Shown piece after piece: positions 12,083 through 19,499 of a stretch of 36,156 nt of DNA. A program made the position numbers and the translations under genes. The stretch spans positions 1-36,156 of the IMG/VR virus record IMGVR_UViG_3300044712_000303. One strand, 5' to 3'. The notes under the pieces were generated by a model, which searched no databases, was not told the origin of the DNA, and saw nothing but the letters and a program-made list of their open reading frames with translations. Each line of letters starts with the position of its first letter. Positions within the stretch are counted from its first letter, which is position 1. This DNA comes from a virus.

Positions 12083-12379
12083 ATGGGTAATAGAAAATCA
12101 AATATAGATAAAGACTATTTGTATTGCCCTAATTGCTTAAAGGATTACTCAAAGACTAACTTGGTAGATAGGTTTGACAAGAATGGTAATATTAATTGCT
12201 TGAGATTGGTTTGCGATTGTAAGAGAAAACTTAGTCTAAGACTTTTAGCTAATGGTTGGTTTAAGATTTACGATGTGACCGATGAACAAGCAAGAAAGAA
12301 CGCAAAGGATAGAGAAAAAAGAAAACAATTGAAAAATGGAACAATCGAAACAAGAAGAATACTTCCAAATGGCTATTGA
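12083..12379 (+). CDS. Zinc-ribbon-like protein
   Basis: The product is 98 residues. CPNC (residues 15-18) and a later CDC pair (about 44-46) within strongly beta sequence suggest a zinc ribbon; the C-terminal third is very basic (EQARKNAKDREKRKQLKNG), likely to bind nucleic acid. Such small zinc proteins are frequent next to phage replication genes. The function is unknown. It overlaps the next gene by 44 nt. Confidence 0.65.
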   Translation: MGNRKSNIDKDYLYCPNCLKDYSKTNLVDRFDKNGNINCLRLVCDCKRKLSLRLLANGWFKIYDVTDEQARKNAKDREKRKQLKNGTIETRRILPNGY

Positions 12380-12581
12380 TTGGGCTACAAACTTTGTAGA
12401 AACAAAAGAGCCAATGATTGACTTTAAATCATTCGACAATTGTATAATTCACAATTCTCACACAACATTAGCAGTTTGGATTATGAGGTTGCAAATGTCA
12501 AAGAATAGAGAGCAATTTGCATCATTTATTAGAATTAAGAAATTTAAAGATTGGTATAACGAACAACACAATGAAAACTAA
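12336..12581 (+). CDS. Hypothetical protein
   Basis: The product is 81 residues: an acidic N-terminus (MEQSKQEEYFQMAIDWATNF), then Trp- and His-containing middle and a basic end (RIKKFKDWYNEQHNEN). It starts within the zinc-ribbon gene and its end overlaps the helicase-loader start by 11 nt. No family was recognised. Confidence 0.65.
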   Translation: MEQSKQEEYFQMAIDWATNFVETKEPMIDFKSFDNCIIHNSHTTLAVWIMRLQMSKNREQFASFIRIKKFKDWYNEQHNEN

Positions 12582-13047
12582 ACAATTAGCACTCGGTGAT
12601 TTCTTGCAAGAATTATTAGGTAAGTTTCACTACGCAATTAAAGACCAAGAGTTATTAGATTCTCTCAATGAAACAAAGTTATCTGGAACTGAAGGATTAG
12701 ACTTAATTTACCATATTGATAAGCCTTTAGCAATTCCACAATTACCCAAAGTGAGTGCTCAAGAAATACTTAAAGAGGTAAATGAAAAAGAGGATGCTTT
12801 TATTAAGTTTTGGAATCTTTATGATAAAAAGATTGGCACAAAGGATGCAAAGACAAAGTTTTTAAAGTTACCAATGAAAGATATTGAGAAAATATTTGAA
12901 ACTTTGCCACACTATTTAAAATCAACACCCGATATTAAGTTTAGAAAACACCCCGTTACATATCTTAATCAACGCACCTGGGAAGATGAAGGATATATGC
13001 CAAGGGGTATTAATAGACCGAATCTGGTGAACCCATTTAAGTTTTAG
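12571..13047 (+). CDS. Probable replication protein / helicase loader
   Basis: The product is 158 residues from the ATG at 12571; an upstream non-ATG start would overlap the preceding gene deeply. The C-terminal half, FIKFWNLYDKKIGTKDAKTK (about residues 74-93) then HPVTYLNQRTWEDEG (about 130-144), is the pattern seen at the end of many phage replication initiators and DnaT/DnaC-type loaders (FW..YPKK.GK..A...W through TYLN...WEDE). It is encoded 15 nt before the DnaB helicase gene, so loading that helicase is the likely role. It has no ATPase motifs, so it resembles the non-ATPase type of loader. Confidence 0.7.
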   Translation: MKTKQLALGDFLQELLGKFHYAIKDQELLDSLNETKLSGTEGLDLIYHIDKPLAIPQLPKVSAQEILKEVNEKEDAFIKFWNLYDKKIGTKDAKTKFLKLPMKDIEKIFETLPHYLKSTPDIKFRKHPVTYLNQRTWEDEGYMPRGINRPNLVNPFKF

Positions 13048-13062
13048 TAAAACAACAACACT

Positions 13063-14421
13063 ATGAAACAATTAGATAAAGTAGCATTTACCGATTTAGA
13101 TGCCGAAAGAGAAGTCTTGGCTCTTTTAATGAATCACCCAAGCTATACCAAAGACATCCAAAAGATTATCACTCCAGATGTATTTCACTTTGGTACAACT
13201 AAAGCCGTTTATTTGACTTGTGTTGAATTATTTTCCGAAAAAGGGACATTCACTCAATCCGATATTATTATACGCTTAAAATCAAAAGGAAGTAATGATT
13301 GGGTAGATGTAATGATGGCATCAACAACAAGAACTCCTTTAAATGCTCAAGAGGTTATCTATTATTTAGCCGAGTTAAAAGGCAAAAGAGATATTCTTGC
13401 AATGAGCCGAGAGATTAACAACTCTTTGGTTAATGGAGAAGATTATTTTGCAATCCTTGAGAAAATCAACAAAGTTACATCTACCGAAATTATCCACAAC
13501 GATGAGAGTGAGGTAATGGACATGAAATCGGCTTTAAGTAGTGCCGTTGAGAACATTGGAGATGTAATGACCAATGGTAGCCTATCGGGTGTTCCAACGG
13601 GTTACAATATTCTTGATAATGTTACGGGTGGTTGGTTAAAAGGTAATGTTATTTTGTTTGCAGCACGACCAGGGCAAGGTAAAACTATTTGCTTGCTTGA
13701 GCACTCAAGATGTGCTGGGGAGATGAACAAAAAGGTATTATTCTTATCGTTAGAGATGCCCGTTGTATCATTGATTTACCGAATGATTAGTGGACAATTA
13801 GATGATTCAACACCTTACTCCAAAATTAAAACAGGTCGCATAGACATTAACCAATTTACCAACATTCAAAAGCAAGCCGTTACCAATCTTGAAAAGCTAC
13901 CTATAACTTGGTACGATGGTGCTAACCGAGATATTAATTACCTATCCACTTTAATACAAAAGATTGTTCGTGAGAAACAAATTGATATGGTTGTAATTGA
14001 CTACTTACAACTTATAACCGACAACTCAATTAAGAGCAATGATGAAACTGCCGTAGTCGGTTCGGTATCCAAAAAGATTCAACAATTAGCAAAGAAGTTA
14101 AACATTCCTTTTTTGTGTGCAGCACAATTAAATAGACAATCCGAAGGGAGAAACTCTCATAGACCAAAGCTATCCGATTTGCGTTCAAGTGGTCAAATAG
14201 AACAGGATGCTTCGGTTGTAATAGGATTGTACCGAGATGACTATTATAAGTATGAGAAAGCGAAAGAGGAAGGCAATAATAATGTAGTTTTTAACAATAT
14301 AATAGAGTACATATTCATGAAGAATAGAGATGGTGACACAAGAACTGCCGACTTATTCATAGATGTTGCAACAAGCAAGATTCGGGAGATAAACCCTAAT
14401 TACGCACCACCAAGTTTTTAA
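13063..14421 (+). CDS. dnaB: Replicative DnaB-type helicase
   Basis: This hexameric helicase unwinds the phage replication fork. It is 452 residues, the normal DnaB length. The N-terminal domain (about 1-140) includes DAEREVLALLM, typical of the DnaB N-terminal collar. The RecA-like domain has Walker A ARPGQGKT (201-208), the LSLEM segment (228-232), Walker B VVIDYLQL (310-317), AAQLNR (353-358) and DLRSSGQIEQDA (372-383). All key residues are intact. No phage polymerase or separate primase was found, so host enzymes must do the synthesis. It is the last gene of the rightward units and ends at a terminator. Confidence 0.97.
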   Translation: MKQLDKVAFTDLDAEREVLALLMNHPSYTKDIQKIITPDVFHFGTTKAVYLTCVELFSEKGTFTQSDIIIRLKSKGSNDWVDVMMASTTRTPLNAQEVIYYLAELKGKRDILAMSREINNSLVNGEDYFAILEKINKVTSTEIIHNDESEVMDMKSALSSAVENIGDVMTNGSLSGVPTGYNILDNVTGGWLKGNVILFAARPGQGKTICLLEHSRCAGEMNKKVLFLSLEMPVVSLIYRMISGQLDDSTPYSKIKTGRIDINQFTNIQKQAVTNLEKLPITWYDGANRDINYLSTLIQKIVREKQIDMVVIDYLQLITDNSIKSNDETAVVGSVSKKIQQLAKKLNIPFLCAAQLNRQSEGRNSHRPKLSDLRSSGQIEQDASVVIGLYRDDYYKYEKAKEEGNNNVVFNNIIEYIFMKNRDGDTRTADLFIDVATSKIREINPNYAPPSF

Positions 14422-14445
14422 TTTGATTTCATAGTGTTTAGTTGA

Positions 14446-14477
14446 ATACCCATTGACTTTGTTGGTGGGTATTTTTG
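14446..14477 (+). terminator. Rightward terminator after dnaB
   Basis: ATACCCA (14446-14452) pairs with TGGGTAT (14466-14472) and is followed by TTTTGTTT. It ends rightward transcription 25 nt after dnaB. Confidence 0.8.
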
Positions 14478-14483
14478 TTTATA

Positions 14484-14511
14484 AAAGCAAAAGTCGGAGA
14501 TATTCCCCGAC
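14484..14511 (-). terminator. Leftward terminator of the late genes
   Basis: On the minus strand GTCGGGGA (14511-14504) pairs with TCTCCGAC (14500-14493), one mismatch and a 3-nt loop, followed by TTTTGCTTTT. It faces the rightward terminator and closes the late transcript. Confidence 0.7.
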
Positions 14512-14566
14512 CTTGCTAACCAAACCACAACACCCAATGAAACACGATGAACGCATTACAAAGGTA

Positions 14567-15712
14567 TCAAAATATATGTGTAATCCTACAAATTTGACCA
14601 TGCTCTTTTGAGTGCAAGAACCCTTCGATAGCTTTTACCCCACCAACACCATAACCGTTTCTATGGTGCCACGAATCAGTCCCACTTGGGCTTCTAAGTG
14701 ATTCTATTGTCAGTCCTATCAGGTCTTTTGATGTCTTGTGATGTACATGGTGAGTGTAAAAATATCTATGCTTTGTATCACCCCAATCCTTCTTAGCCTC
14801 GGTAGCCATTAGTAATCCTAAGTCTGCCTGTTTCGCACCATCGCCATGACTTGTACCAATAAGATTTTCAAAATATCGGTAATATTTTCTATGTGCAATT
14901 GAGCAATCGAATGTAATGTTGGTAGAATGTCTAAACCAAGATTTAATTGCATCAGCAAGAAAGAAACCATTAGTATAATCATGATTAGAAGGATTAAATA
15001 CTACATGAACATCGGCTACACTTGTTAGCTTTTCAATAACCTCAACATAAAGTTGCTTTGCCATTAAAAAGTTATCATACCACATTTGGCAAACATCTTG
15101 TGAAGTTCCAGAGGTGGTTGTATTCTTAGGAGAATCAACATGGAGAATATCATTGCCAATAACCAACATTATTTGGTCAATATTAAACCCTTTCACCTTT
15201 TGCAAAATACCCTCTACCCCTTCGTGTACTCTCTTAACGGCAATATGAGAGTTGTAATCTTCCCCACTTTCAAAAGCCGTAGCAAGTTTGCCAATATGCA
15301 CATCGGCTGGGTCTATAACAAGCAAATGACCATCTACTAAGAAATCCCTTTCAATGTTAGGGTATTTAGGAGAATGAGCATCCATTGCCTCAATGATTTC
15401 ATCTCTTAAATTCTCATAAGTCTTTAAACTCTTATCTAATCTAACTGCAACCGAATACTCCTTGGTCTTATCCCAAAATAAAGTAACATCGTCAATATCA
15501 ATCCCTCTTTCCTCACAATGTTTTGCAAACCCTGGGTGGCTCTCTTTTCTTGCCATCCTTTGTTCCAACTTTCTCATGCCCTTACGAATAGTTTCGGCAT
15601 GATACTCAGTTCCTTTAACTGCTAACCTTGAAGCCTCTGACTTACCAACTCCACCTTTATTAAATATTGCAAGTGCATCTGATACAACTTGCGAATAGGT
15701 TTTCTTTTCCAT
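14567..15712 (-). CDS. Metallophosphoesterase with N-terminal helical domain
   Basis: The product is 381 residues. Residues about 130-330 carry the calcineurin-like phosphoesterase motifs: DVH (137-139), GND (186-188), NHD (243-245), SHGDG (288-292) and HHVHH (321-325), all metal-binding positions and most like SbcD/Mre11-type nucleases. GND replaces the usual GD, and the usual GNH[DE] is SNHD. The first 60 residues (VVSDALAIFNKGGVGKSEAS) look like a helix-turn-helix. The substrate could be DNA, RNA or nucleotides. It is the last gene of the late transcript, directly after the spanin; similar genes occur in other Bacteroidota phages. The fold is certain, the role is not. Confidence 0.85.
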   Translation of the reverse strand: MEKKTYSQVVSDALAIFNKGGVGKSEASRLAVKGTEYHAETIRKGMRKLEQRMARKESHPGFAKHCEERGIDIDDVTLFWDKTKEYSVAVRLDKSLKTYENLRDEIIEAMDAHSPKYPNIERDFLVDGHLLVIDPADVHIGKLATAFESGEDYNSHIAVKRVHEGVEGILQKVKGFNIDQIMLVIGNDILHVDSPKNTTTSGTSQDVCQMWYDNFLMAKQLYVEVIEKLTSVADVHVVFNPSNHDYTNGFFLADAIKSWFRHSTNITFDCSIAHRKYYRYFENLIGTSHGDGAKQADLGLLMATEAKKDWGDTKHRYFYTHHVHHKTSKDLIGLTIESLRSPSGTDSWHHRNGYGVGGVKAIEGFLHSKEHGQICRITHIF

Positions 15713-15717
15713 TAAGT

Positions 15718-16161
15718 TTATTTAGGAAACACGATACGGAAGTAGATGTACAATCCGATGATAAGAGTTTCAATAATAATTGTAATTAAAGCCCATTGTG
15801 GGATTATGTTTGTACGTACAAATTTTGTACTTGTGTACGTATTACTTGATAATTTAGACTTGTACGTTGAATCATATACATTAGCAATTGAATCAATATC
15901 AATAGTAGCTTGAATATTGCCTTTTACGGAACGAATTATTACTCTCCCTTGTGGTAAGTTAGATTTGTAATAAAAGTCCTTTAAACTCAAAGAATCGCAT
16001 GGGTTCTCAATCGTTAGCGTATCGTGTACACTACGATAAATGTATCTATCAACATTACGAGCAAAAGTATCAACTTTGATAACTTCTTTAATCGTTGTGA
16101 TTTGCTTAGTAGGCTTACAAGAAGCCAAAGCAATTAGTGTGAAGATTAATATGCGTTTCAT
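15718..16161 (-). CDS. Unimolecular spanin (u-spanin) candidate
   Basis: The product is 147 residues. The N-terminus MKRILIFTLIALASC is a lipoprotein signal with lipobox LASC (Cys15). The C-terminus has a single membrane span (PQWALITIIIETLIIGLYIY, about residues 121-140). Between them is a periplasm-sized soluble part rich in beta-branched residues. An outer-membrane lipid at one end and an inner-membrane helix at the other is the u-spanin design of phage T1 gp11, which fuses the two membranes at the end of lysis. It overlaps the endolysin gene by 4 nt (ATGA), which places it in the lysis cassette and implies a Gram-negative host. Confidence 0.75.
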   Translation of the reverse strand: MKRILIFTLIALASCKPTKQITTIKEVIKVDTFARNVDRYIYRSVHDTLTIENPCDSLSLKDFYYKSNLPQGRVIIRSVKGNIQATIDIDSIANVYDSTYKSKLSSNTYTSTKFVRTNIIPQWALITIIIETLIIGLYIYFRIVFPK

Positions 16162-16577
16162 ATCTTAGATAGCTGGAAGTGCATCCCATCTTTTCTTGTC
16201 CATGTTCCACCCCAATCAAATCCTGAGGTGGTAAAGCAAGACACAAATAGAGGAGATAATTTAGGAGTTTGATTAAGCCCATTTTCAAAGGCATTTACAT
16301 CAATAGCAATACCCCAAGAGTGGAGGCTCATTGAAGTTAAACCTCTTTTCTTTCTAATGTTAAAGCAACCATCCCATGTCTTTAACTCATTTACGGCTTT
16401 AGTGTCAATAAGTTTCTTGAAAGCCATTTTTAGGGGCTCAACCATGTCCTTATTGCAATAAATCTTCTTTGGAATCATTCCGATTTCTAATTCGGTGGGT
16501 ACATCCCAAACAACCATGTGTGGATTACTTGCCGATGGAGTACCATACTTCTTTTGTGCTTGTTGTGATGTTACCAT
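16158..16577 (-). CDS. Endolysin, peptidase M15 family
   Basis: This product cuts the peptide cross-links of the cell wall at lysis. It is 139 residues, a single-domain M15 (VanY/D-Ala-D-Ala carboxypeptidase-like) enzyme. The zinc ligands are visible: His86 and Asp93 in MSLHSWGIAIDVNAF, and His133 in KDGMHFQL, with the usual GFDWGG segment (119-124) between them. There is no signal peptide, so it needs a holin to reach the wall. It follows the holin candidate and precedes the spanin. Confidence 0.9.
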   Translation of the reverse strand: MVTSQQAQKKYGTPSASNPHMVVWDVPTELEIGMIPKKIYCNKDMVEPLKMAFKKLIDTKAVNELKTWDGCFNIRKKRGLTSMSLHSWGIAIDVNAFENGLNQTPKLSPLFVSCFTTSGFDWGGTWTRKDGMHFQLSKI

Positions 16578-16601
16578 TTGATTTGGGTTTAAATGAAATA
16601 A

Positions 16602-16626
16602 GCTACCCGAAAGTAGCCTATTTTTT
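16602..16626 (+). terminator. Hairpin between holin and endolysin genes
   Basis: GCTAC (16602-16606) and GTAGC (16613-16617) enclose a 6-nt loop. The T-run (TATTTTTT) lies on the plus-strand side, so as an intrinsic terminator it would act on antisense (rightward) transcripts. On the sense strand it is a hairpin between two lysis genes and could tune endolysin expression. Confidence 0.45.
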
Positions 16627-16948
16627 AATTAGCTTTTGTTGTCGTAGTCTTAGTCTTACGATTCTTGTCGAATTGGTCTAACTTATCCTCTAACCTTGAT
16701 ATGGTAGAACGCAACTCTTGGTTTTCTTTGGTGAGCAACTCAACTTGTTCGGTTAGTTTCTCCACTTTTAAAGTCATCGTTTCTGCCAAGTCTTGCCAAA
16801 TCTTCACTGCCTTATCTACATTATCAAGTTCACTACTTTTAACCTCAACTTTCTCCTTTTTTCTACCCGTAAAGAAAGCTACTACACCGACTACCATAGT
16901 CCATATAGCATTAAAAGGATTGATTATGTTTTCGATATTGTTTTCCAT
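16625..16948 (-). CDS. Holin candidate with coiled-coil tail
   Basis: The product is 107 residues from the ATG at 16948, which overlaps the stop of the upstream gene (TAATG); a non-ATG start 21 nt upstream is unlikely. There is one membrane segment near the N-terminus (NAIWTMVVGVVAFFTG, about residues 13-28), a basic stop-transfer (RKKEK), then a long coiled coil (VEKLTEQVELLTKENQELRS) and a Lys/Thr-rich tail. Its place directly before the M15 endolysin suggests a holin or lysis regulator; single-span proteins with coiled-coil tails are common at this place in Bacteroidota phages. Only the topology supports this. Confidence 0.6.
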   Translation of the reverse strand: MENNIENIINPFNAIWTMVVGVVAFFTGRKKEKVEVKSSELDNVDKAVKIWQDLAETMTLKVEKLTEQVELLTKENQELRSTISRLEDKLDQFDKNRKTKTTTTKAN

Positions 16949-17277
16949 TATGATTGAGGAGTTTCCCAAGGTAGAGGTAAAACAATAATTGGAGGATTTT
17001 TTAAGTTCTCGATAGCTACCAATAATCCATTATCAATAGCCTCTACATCAAGACCCGCTTCTAACCAAGATTCTACTTGTGCTTGAGTTAAATCTGGATA
17101 GGCAGTAAAATCAGTTTCACTTGGAGTTGCACAACCCATTGCACCATAGGATTCAGTATAATAATTGCCATCAGTTGCACCCCTTCTCCAGTGCACACAA
17201 GCAACAACATCAATTAAATCACCTTCTTGTGGTTTTGTTTCTAATTGTACAATCTCCCACTTAAATTCTACTGCCAT
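16948..17277 (-). CDS. Conserved phage protein (DUF7936-like)
   Basis: The product is 109 residues. The pattern VHWRR (28-32), ESYGAMGCATPSE, then DLTQAQVESWLEAGLDVEAI, and a Pro-rich end (KNPPIIVLPLPWE) is a family I recall from many marine and freshwater phages, where it is encoded near tail and lysis genes. No function is established; an accessory virion protein is possible. It overlaps the holin candidate by 1 nt. Confidence 0.7.
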   Translation of the reverse strand: MAVEFKWEIVQLETKPQEGDLIDVVACVHWRRGATDGNYYTESYGAMGCATPSETDFTAYPDLTQAQVESWLEAGLDVEAIDNGLLVAIENLKNPPIIVLPLPWETPQS

Positions 17278-17282
17278 ATCTA

Positions 17283-17678
17283 TTATAGTTCTATTTCTTC
17301 TAAATCTACTTTTTTAAATTCTACTCCTTTAACCCAACCATTTAAGAATGGATAAGATTCTAATCCTTCAGGGTTAATTACTTGAATAGGCTCAACATTA
17401 ATTTCACTTAATAATAAATCTTTTAATTGAGAGTTTAACTTCTTAATCCCCTCTTTATTAAAAGAATACTCACCTTTTTCGTTTAATAAAAGATTTCCAT
17501 CTTTATCTACTGAAGCGTTGTCTAATCGAAGTTCTTCTTTCTTCTCATTAAATTCATCAAGCAAAGATTTGATTCTTTCACCAATCTTAATTAATTTTTT
17601 TTGACCTTTTGTTTTACCTTCTCCTACACTTTCATTTAAAAATTGTACAAGAGTAAGTAAATCTGCATTTGTTTTCAT
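17283..17678 (-). CDS. Hypothetical protein
   Basis: The product is 131 residues, highly charged and helical in the first 55 (KGQKKLIKIGERIKSLLDEF), then a Gly/Asn turn-rich segment and a C-terminal part with NPEGLESYPFLNGWVKGVEF. It has no membrane segment or Cys. It is the first gene after the promoter-like sequence at 17708-17715 and so leads the accessory/lysis group. The function is unknown. Confidence 0.7.
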   Translation of the reverse strand: MKTNADLLTLVQFLNESVGEGKTKGQKKLIKIGERIKSLLDEFNEKKEELRLDNASVDKDGNLLLNEKGEYSFNKEGIKKLNSQLKDLLLSEINVEPIQVINPEGLESYPFLNGWVKGVEFKKVDLEEIEL

Positions 17679-17707
17679 TTTTGTTTGGGATTTATGTTTT
17701 TATTAAA

Positions 17708-17715
17708 CAAATATA
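17708..17715 (-). promoter_or_regulatory. Promoter -7 box before the lysis group
   Basis: On the minus strand this is TATATTTG, a full -7 match. The nearest TTG (17743-17741) is 25 nt upstream, longer than usual, so strength is uncertain. It would give the 17678 gene and the lysis cassette their own transcript. Confidence 0.45.
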
Positions 17716-17725
17716 ATAATATTTA

Positions 17726-19489
17726 TTAATTATTACCTTTCAATTCATCAACCTGTACTTTTAATTCTTTAATACTTGCTACCAATAATGGAATTACCTC
17801 TGTGTAACTTAAATTTAAATGACCATCGCTTGGATTGATTGAAACGGCTTCGGGTAAAACAGATTGAACATCCTGTGCAATTAAGAATGAACGGCTTGTG
17901 CCTTCTTTGTCTGTTTTATACCTTCCTGTTATTGCTCTTAATGATGCAATTTTTTCTAATCCATTTTGAATTGGTAAAATATCGGTTTTTAATCTTTCAT
18001 CTGATGCAGATGACCATGATGTTCCATTAACACCTAAAATTACACCGTTTGTATTTGCCCAAACTTTAATGCTTCCTGTTGTTGATGTGTTGTAAATATC
18101 AATTTGTTGACTTCCATACCACATTACACCTGTACTTGATGAACCTGATGCCGTTAAAGATATTGCACCCCTACTTGAACCTTGAACAGAAATTTGTGTC
18201 ATTCCTGTTGATGAATATGCTGCTGTTGTCCTGCCAACAATAACATCACCTGATGTGTTAATTCTCATTCTTTCGCTTCCATTTGTATATAGTAGTATAT
18301 TATTTGAATTACTACCTATATACAACTCTCCACCGCCCGAATAAACAAATCCCTTATCCACTCCATTTAATTGGAATAATAAACCCGATGTACTTGATGC
18401 GGAATTCATTACTATTGCTTTGTCAAATCCTGAATTAGTTGATGTACCAATTAAAATTTGTCCGCTTGAACTAATTCGCATTCTTTCGGCACCTGCTGTT
18501 TGAAATGCATGAAAAGAATTTGCGGCGTAATAATTTTCTCCCGAACCTACATTGTCAATTGCGATATATGTATTCGCTGATGCCCCAACAACAGTTAATT
18601 TTGCACCAGGCGATGTAGTTCCAATTCCAACATTACCTGCTGATGTAATTCGCATTCTTTCAAATGAATTTGTTCCATTTGTTGATGCATAAAATTGCAT
18701 TGAATTTGATGAAAAATTATACCATATTTTGCCGACACCATCGCCATTTGTTCCTACATCAAATGATAATTTGCCTATTCCTGTGCTGCCTGAACGAATT
18801 ATTATACCATTATTCCCACTTTCGGTTCCAATTTGCAATTTATAGTCAGATGAATAAGCATTAAATGCACCTGCAATACAAACTATACCACCTGTTGTAA
18901 TTTGCATCCGTTCAGATAATGATGTGCCTGAATTGGTACTATTGGTATAAAATGATAATGTTGAGCCATCTAATGCAAAAATACCTGCTCTCCGAATTGT
19001 TGAATTACCTAAACTTATTCCACCAAATCCTGTACCATTCCCTATGATATTTAAATTTGCAGATGTATTTGTTGCAGATGCCAACATTGTAACACCTAAA
19101 CCTGTACCAATATTTGAATAAATATCAGGCGTAGATGTGCCTATACCTATTGAACTTCCATTATCAAAAATCAATGAATTACCTAATGCAGTACCACTTG
19201 TCCATTTGGAAATGTAATTTGTTGTACCACTACCACTGACACCTGCACTAATTGTCCAACTTCTATCTGCCGATAAATCAAATGATGTGCCATTGATTGT
19301 CAATGTTCTTGTTGTTGGAACACCACCCAATCCACTTAATGTGTAATTAGGGATGTTCAACACATTTGAAAGAAATGTTGATGCACCACTTGAACCTGTT
19401 GTGGTTAATGTAATATCAGTTTGTAGTGTATTTACATCAATTCCACTATCTGAAATTATATTATCTAATATGTTAGCTAAATTCGGCAT
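17726..19489 (-). CDS. Tail fibre with C-terminal S74 chaperone
   Basis: The product is 587 residues, probably a host-recognition fibre. The body repeats ERMRI-x-SxG-x-(V/I)xIGTxT several times (for example SFERMRITSAGNVGIGTTSP), typical of trimeric beta-helical fibres. The last 92 residues are an intramolecular chaperone (peptidase S74): SDERLKTDI starts at Ser496, the expected self-cleavage site, followed by LIAQDVQSVLPEAV and a C-terminal coiled coil (LVASIKELKVQVDELKG). The chaperone trimerises the fibre and then cuts itself off. Residues 60-122 closely repeat a module in the neighbouring fibre gene. Confidence 0.9.
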   Translation of the reverse strand: MPNLANILDNIISDSGIDVNTLQTDITLTTTGSSGASTFLSNVLNIPNYTLSGLGGVPTTRTLTINGTSFDLSADRSWTISAGVSGSGTTNYISKWTSGTALGNSLIFDNGSSIGIGTSTPDIYSNIGTGLGVTMLASATNTSANLNIIGNGTGFGGISLGNSTIRRAGIFALDGSTLSFYTNSTNSGTSLSERMQITTGGIVCIAGAFNAYSSDYKLQIGTESGNNGIIIRSGSTGIGKLSFDVGTNGDGVGKIWYNFSSNSMQFYASTNGTNSFERMRITSAGNVGIGTTSPGAKLTVVGASANTYIAIDNVGSGENYYAANSFHAFQTAGAERMRISSSGQILIGTSTNSGFDKAIVMNSASSTSGLLFQLNGVDKGFVYSGGGELYIGSNSNNILLYTNGSERMRINTSGDVIVGRTTAAYSSTGMTQISVQGSSRGAISLTASGSSSTGVMWYGSQQIDIYNTSTTGSIKVWANTNGVILGVNGTSWSSASDERLKTDILPIQNGLEKIASLRAITGRYKTDKEGTSRSFLIAQDVQSVLPEAVSINPSDGHLNLSYTEVIPLLVASIKELKVQVDELKGNN

Positions 19490-19499
19490 ATTTTTATTT

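Noticed and set aside
2232-14421. Lysogeny module
   Set aside because: No integrase, excisionase, CI-like repressor, ParA or plasmid replication initiator is recognisable. The RHH protein alone is not evidence of lysogeny.
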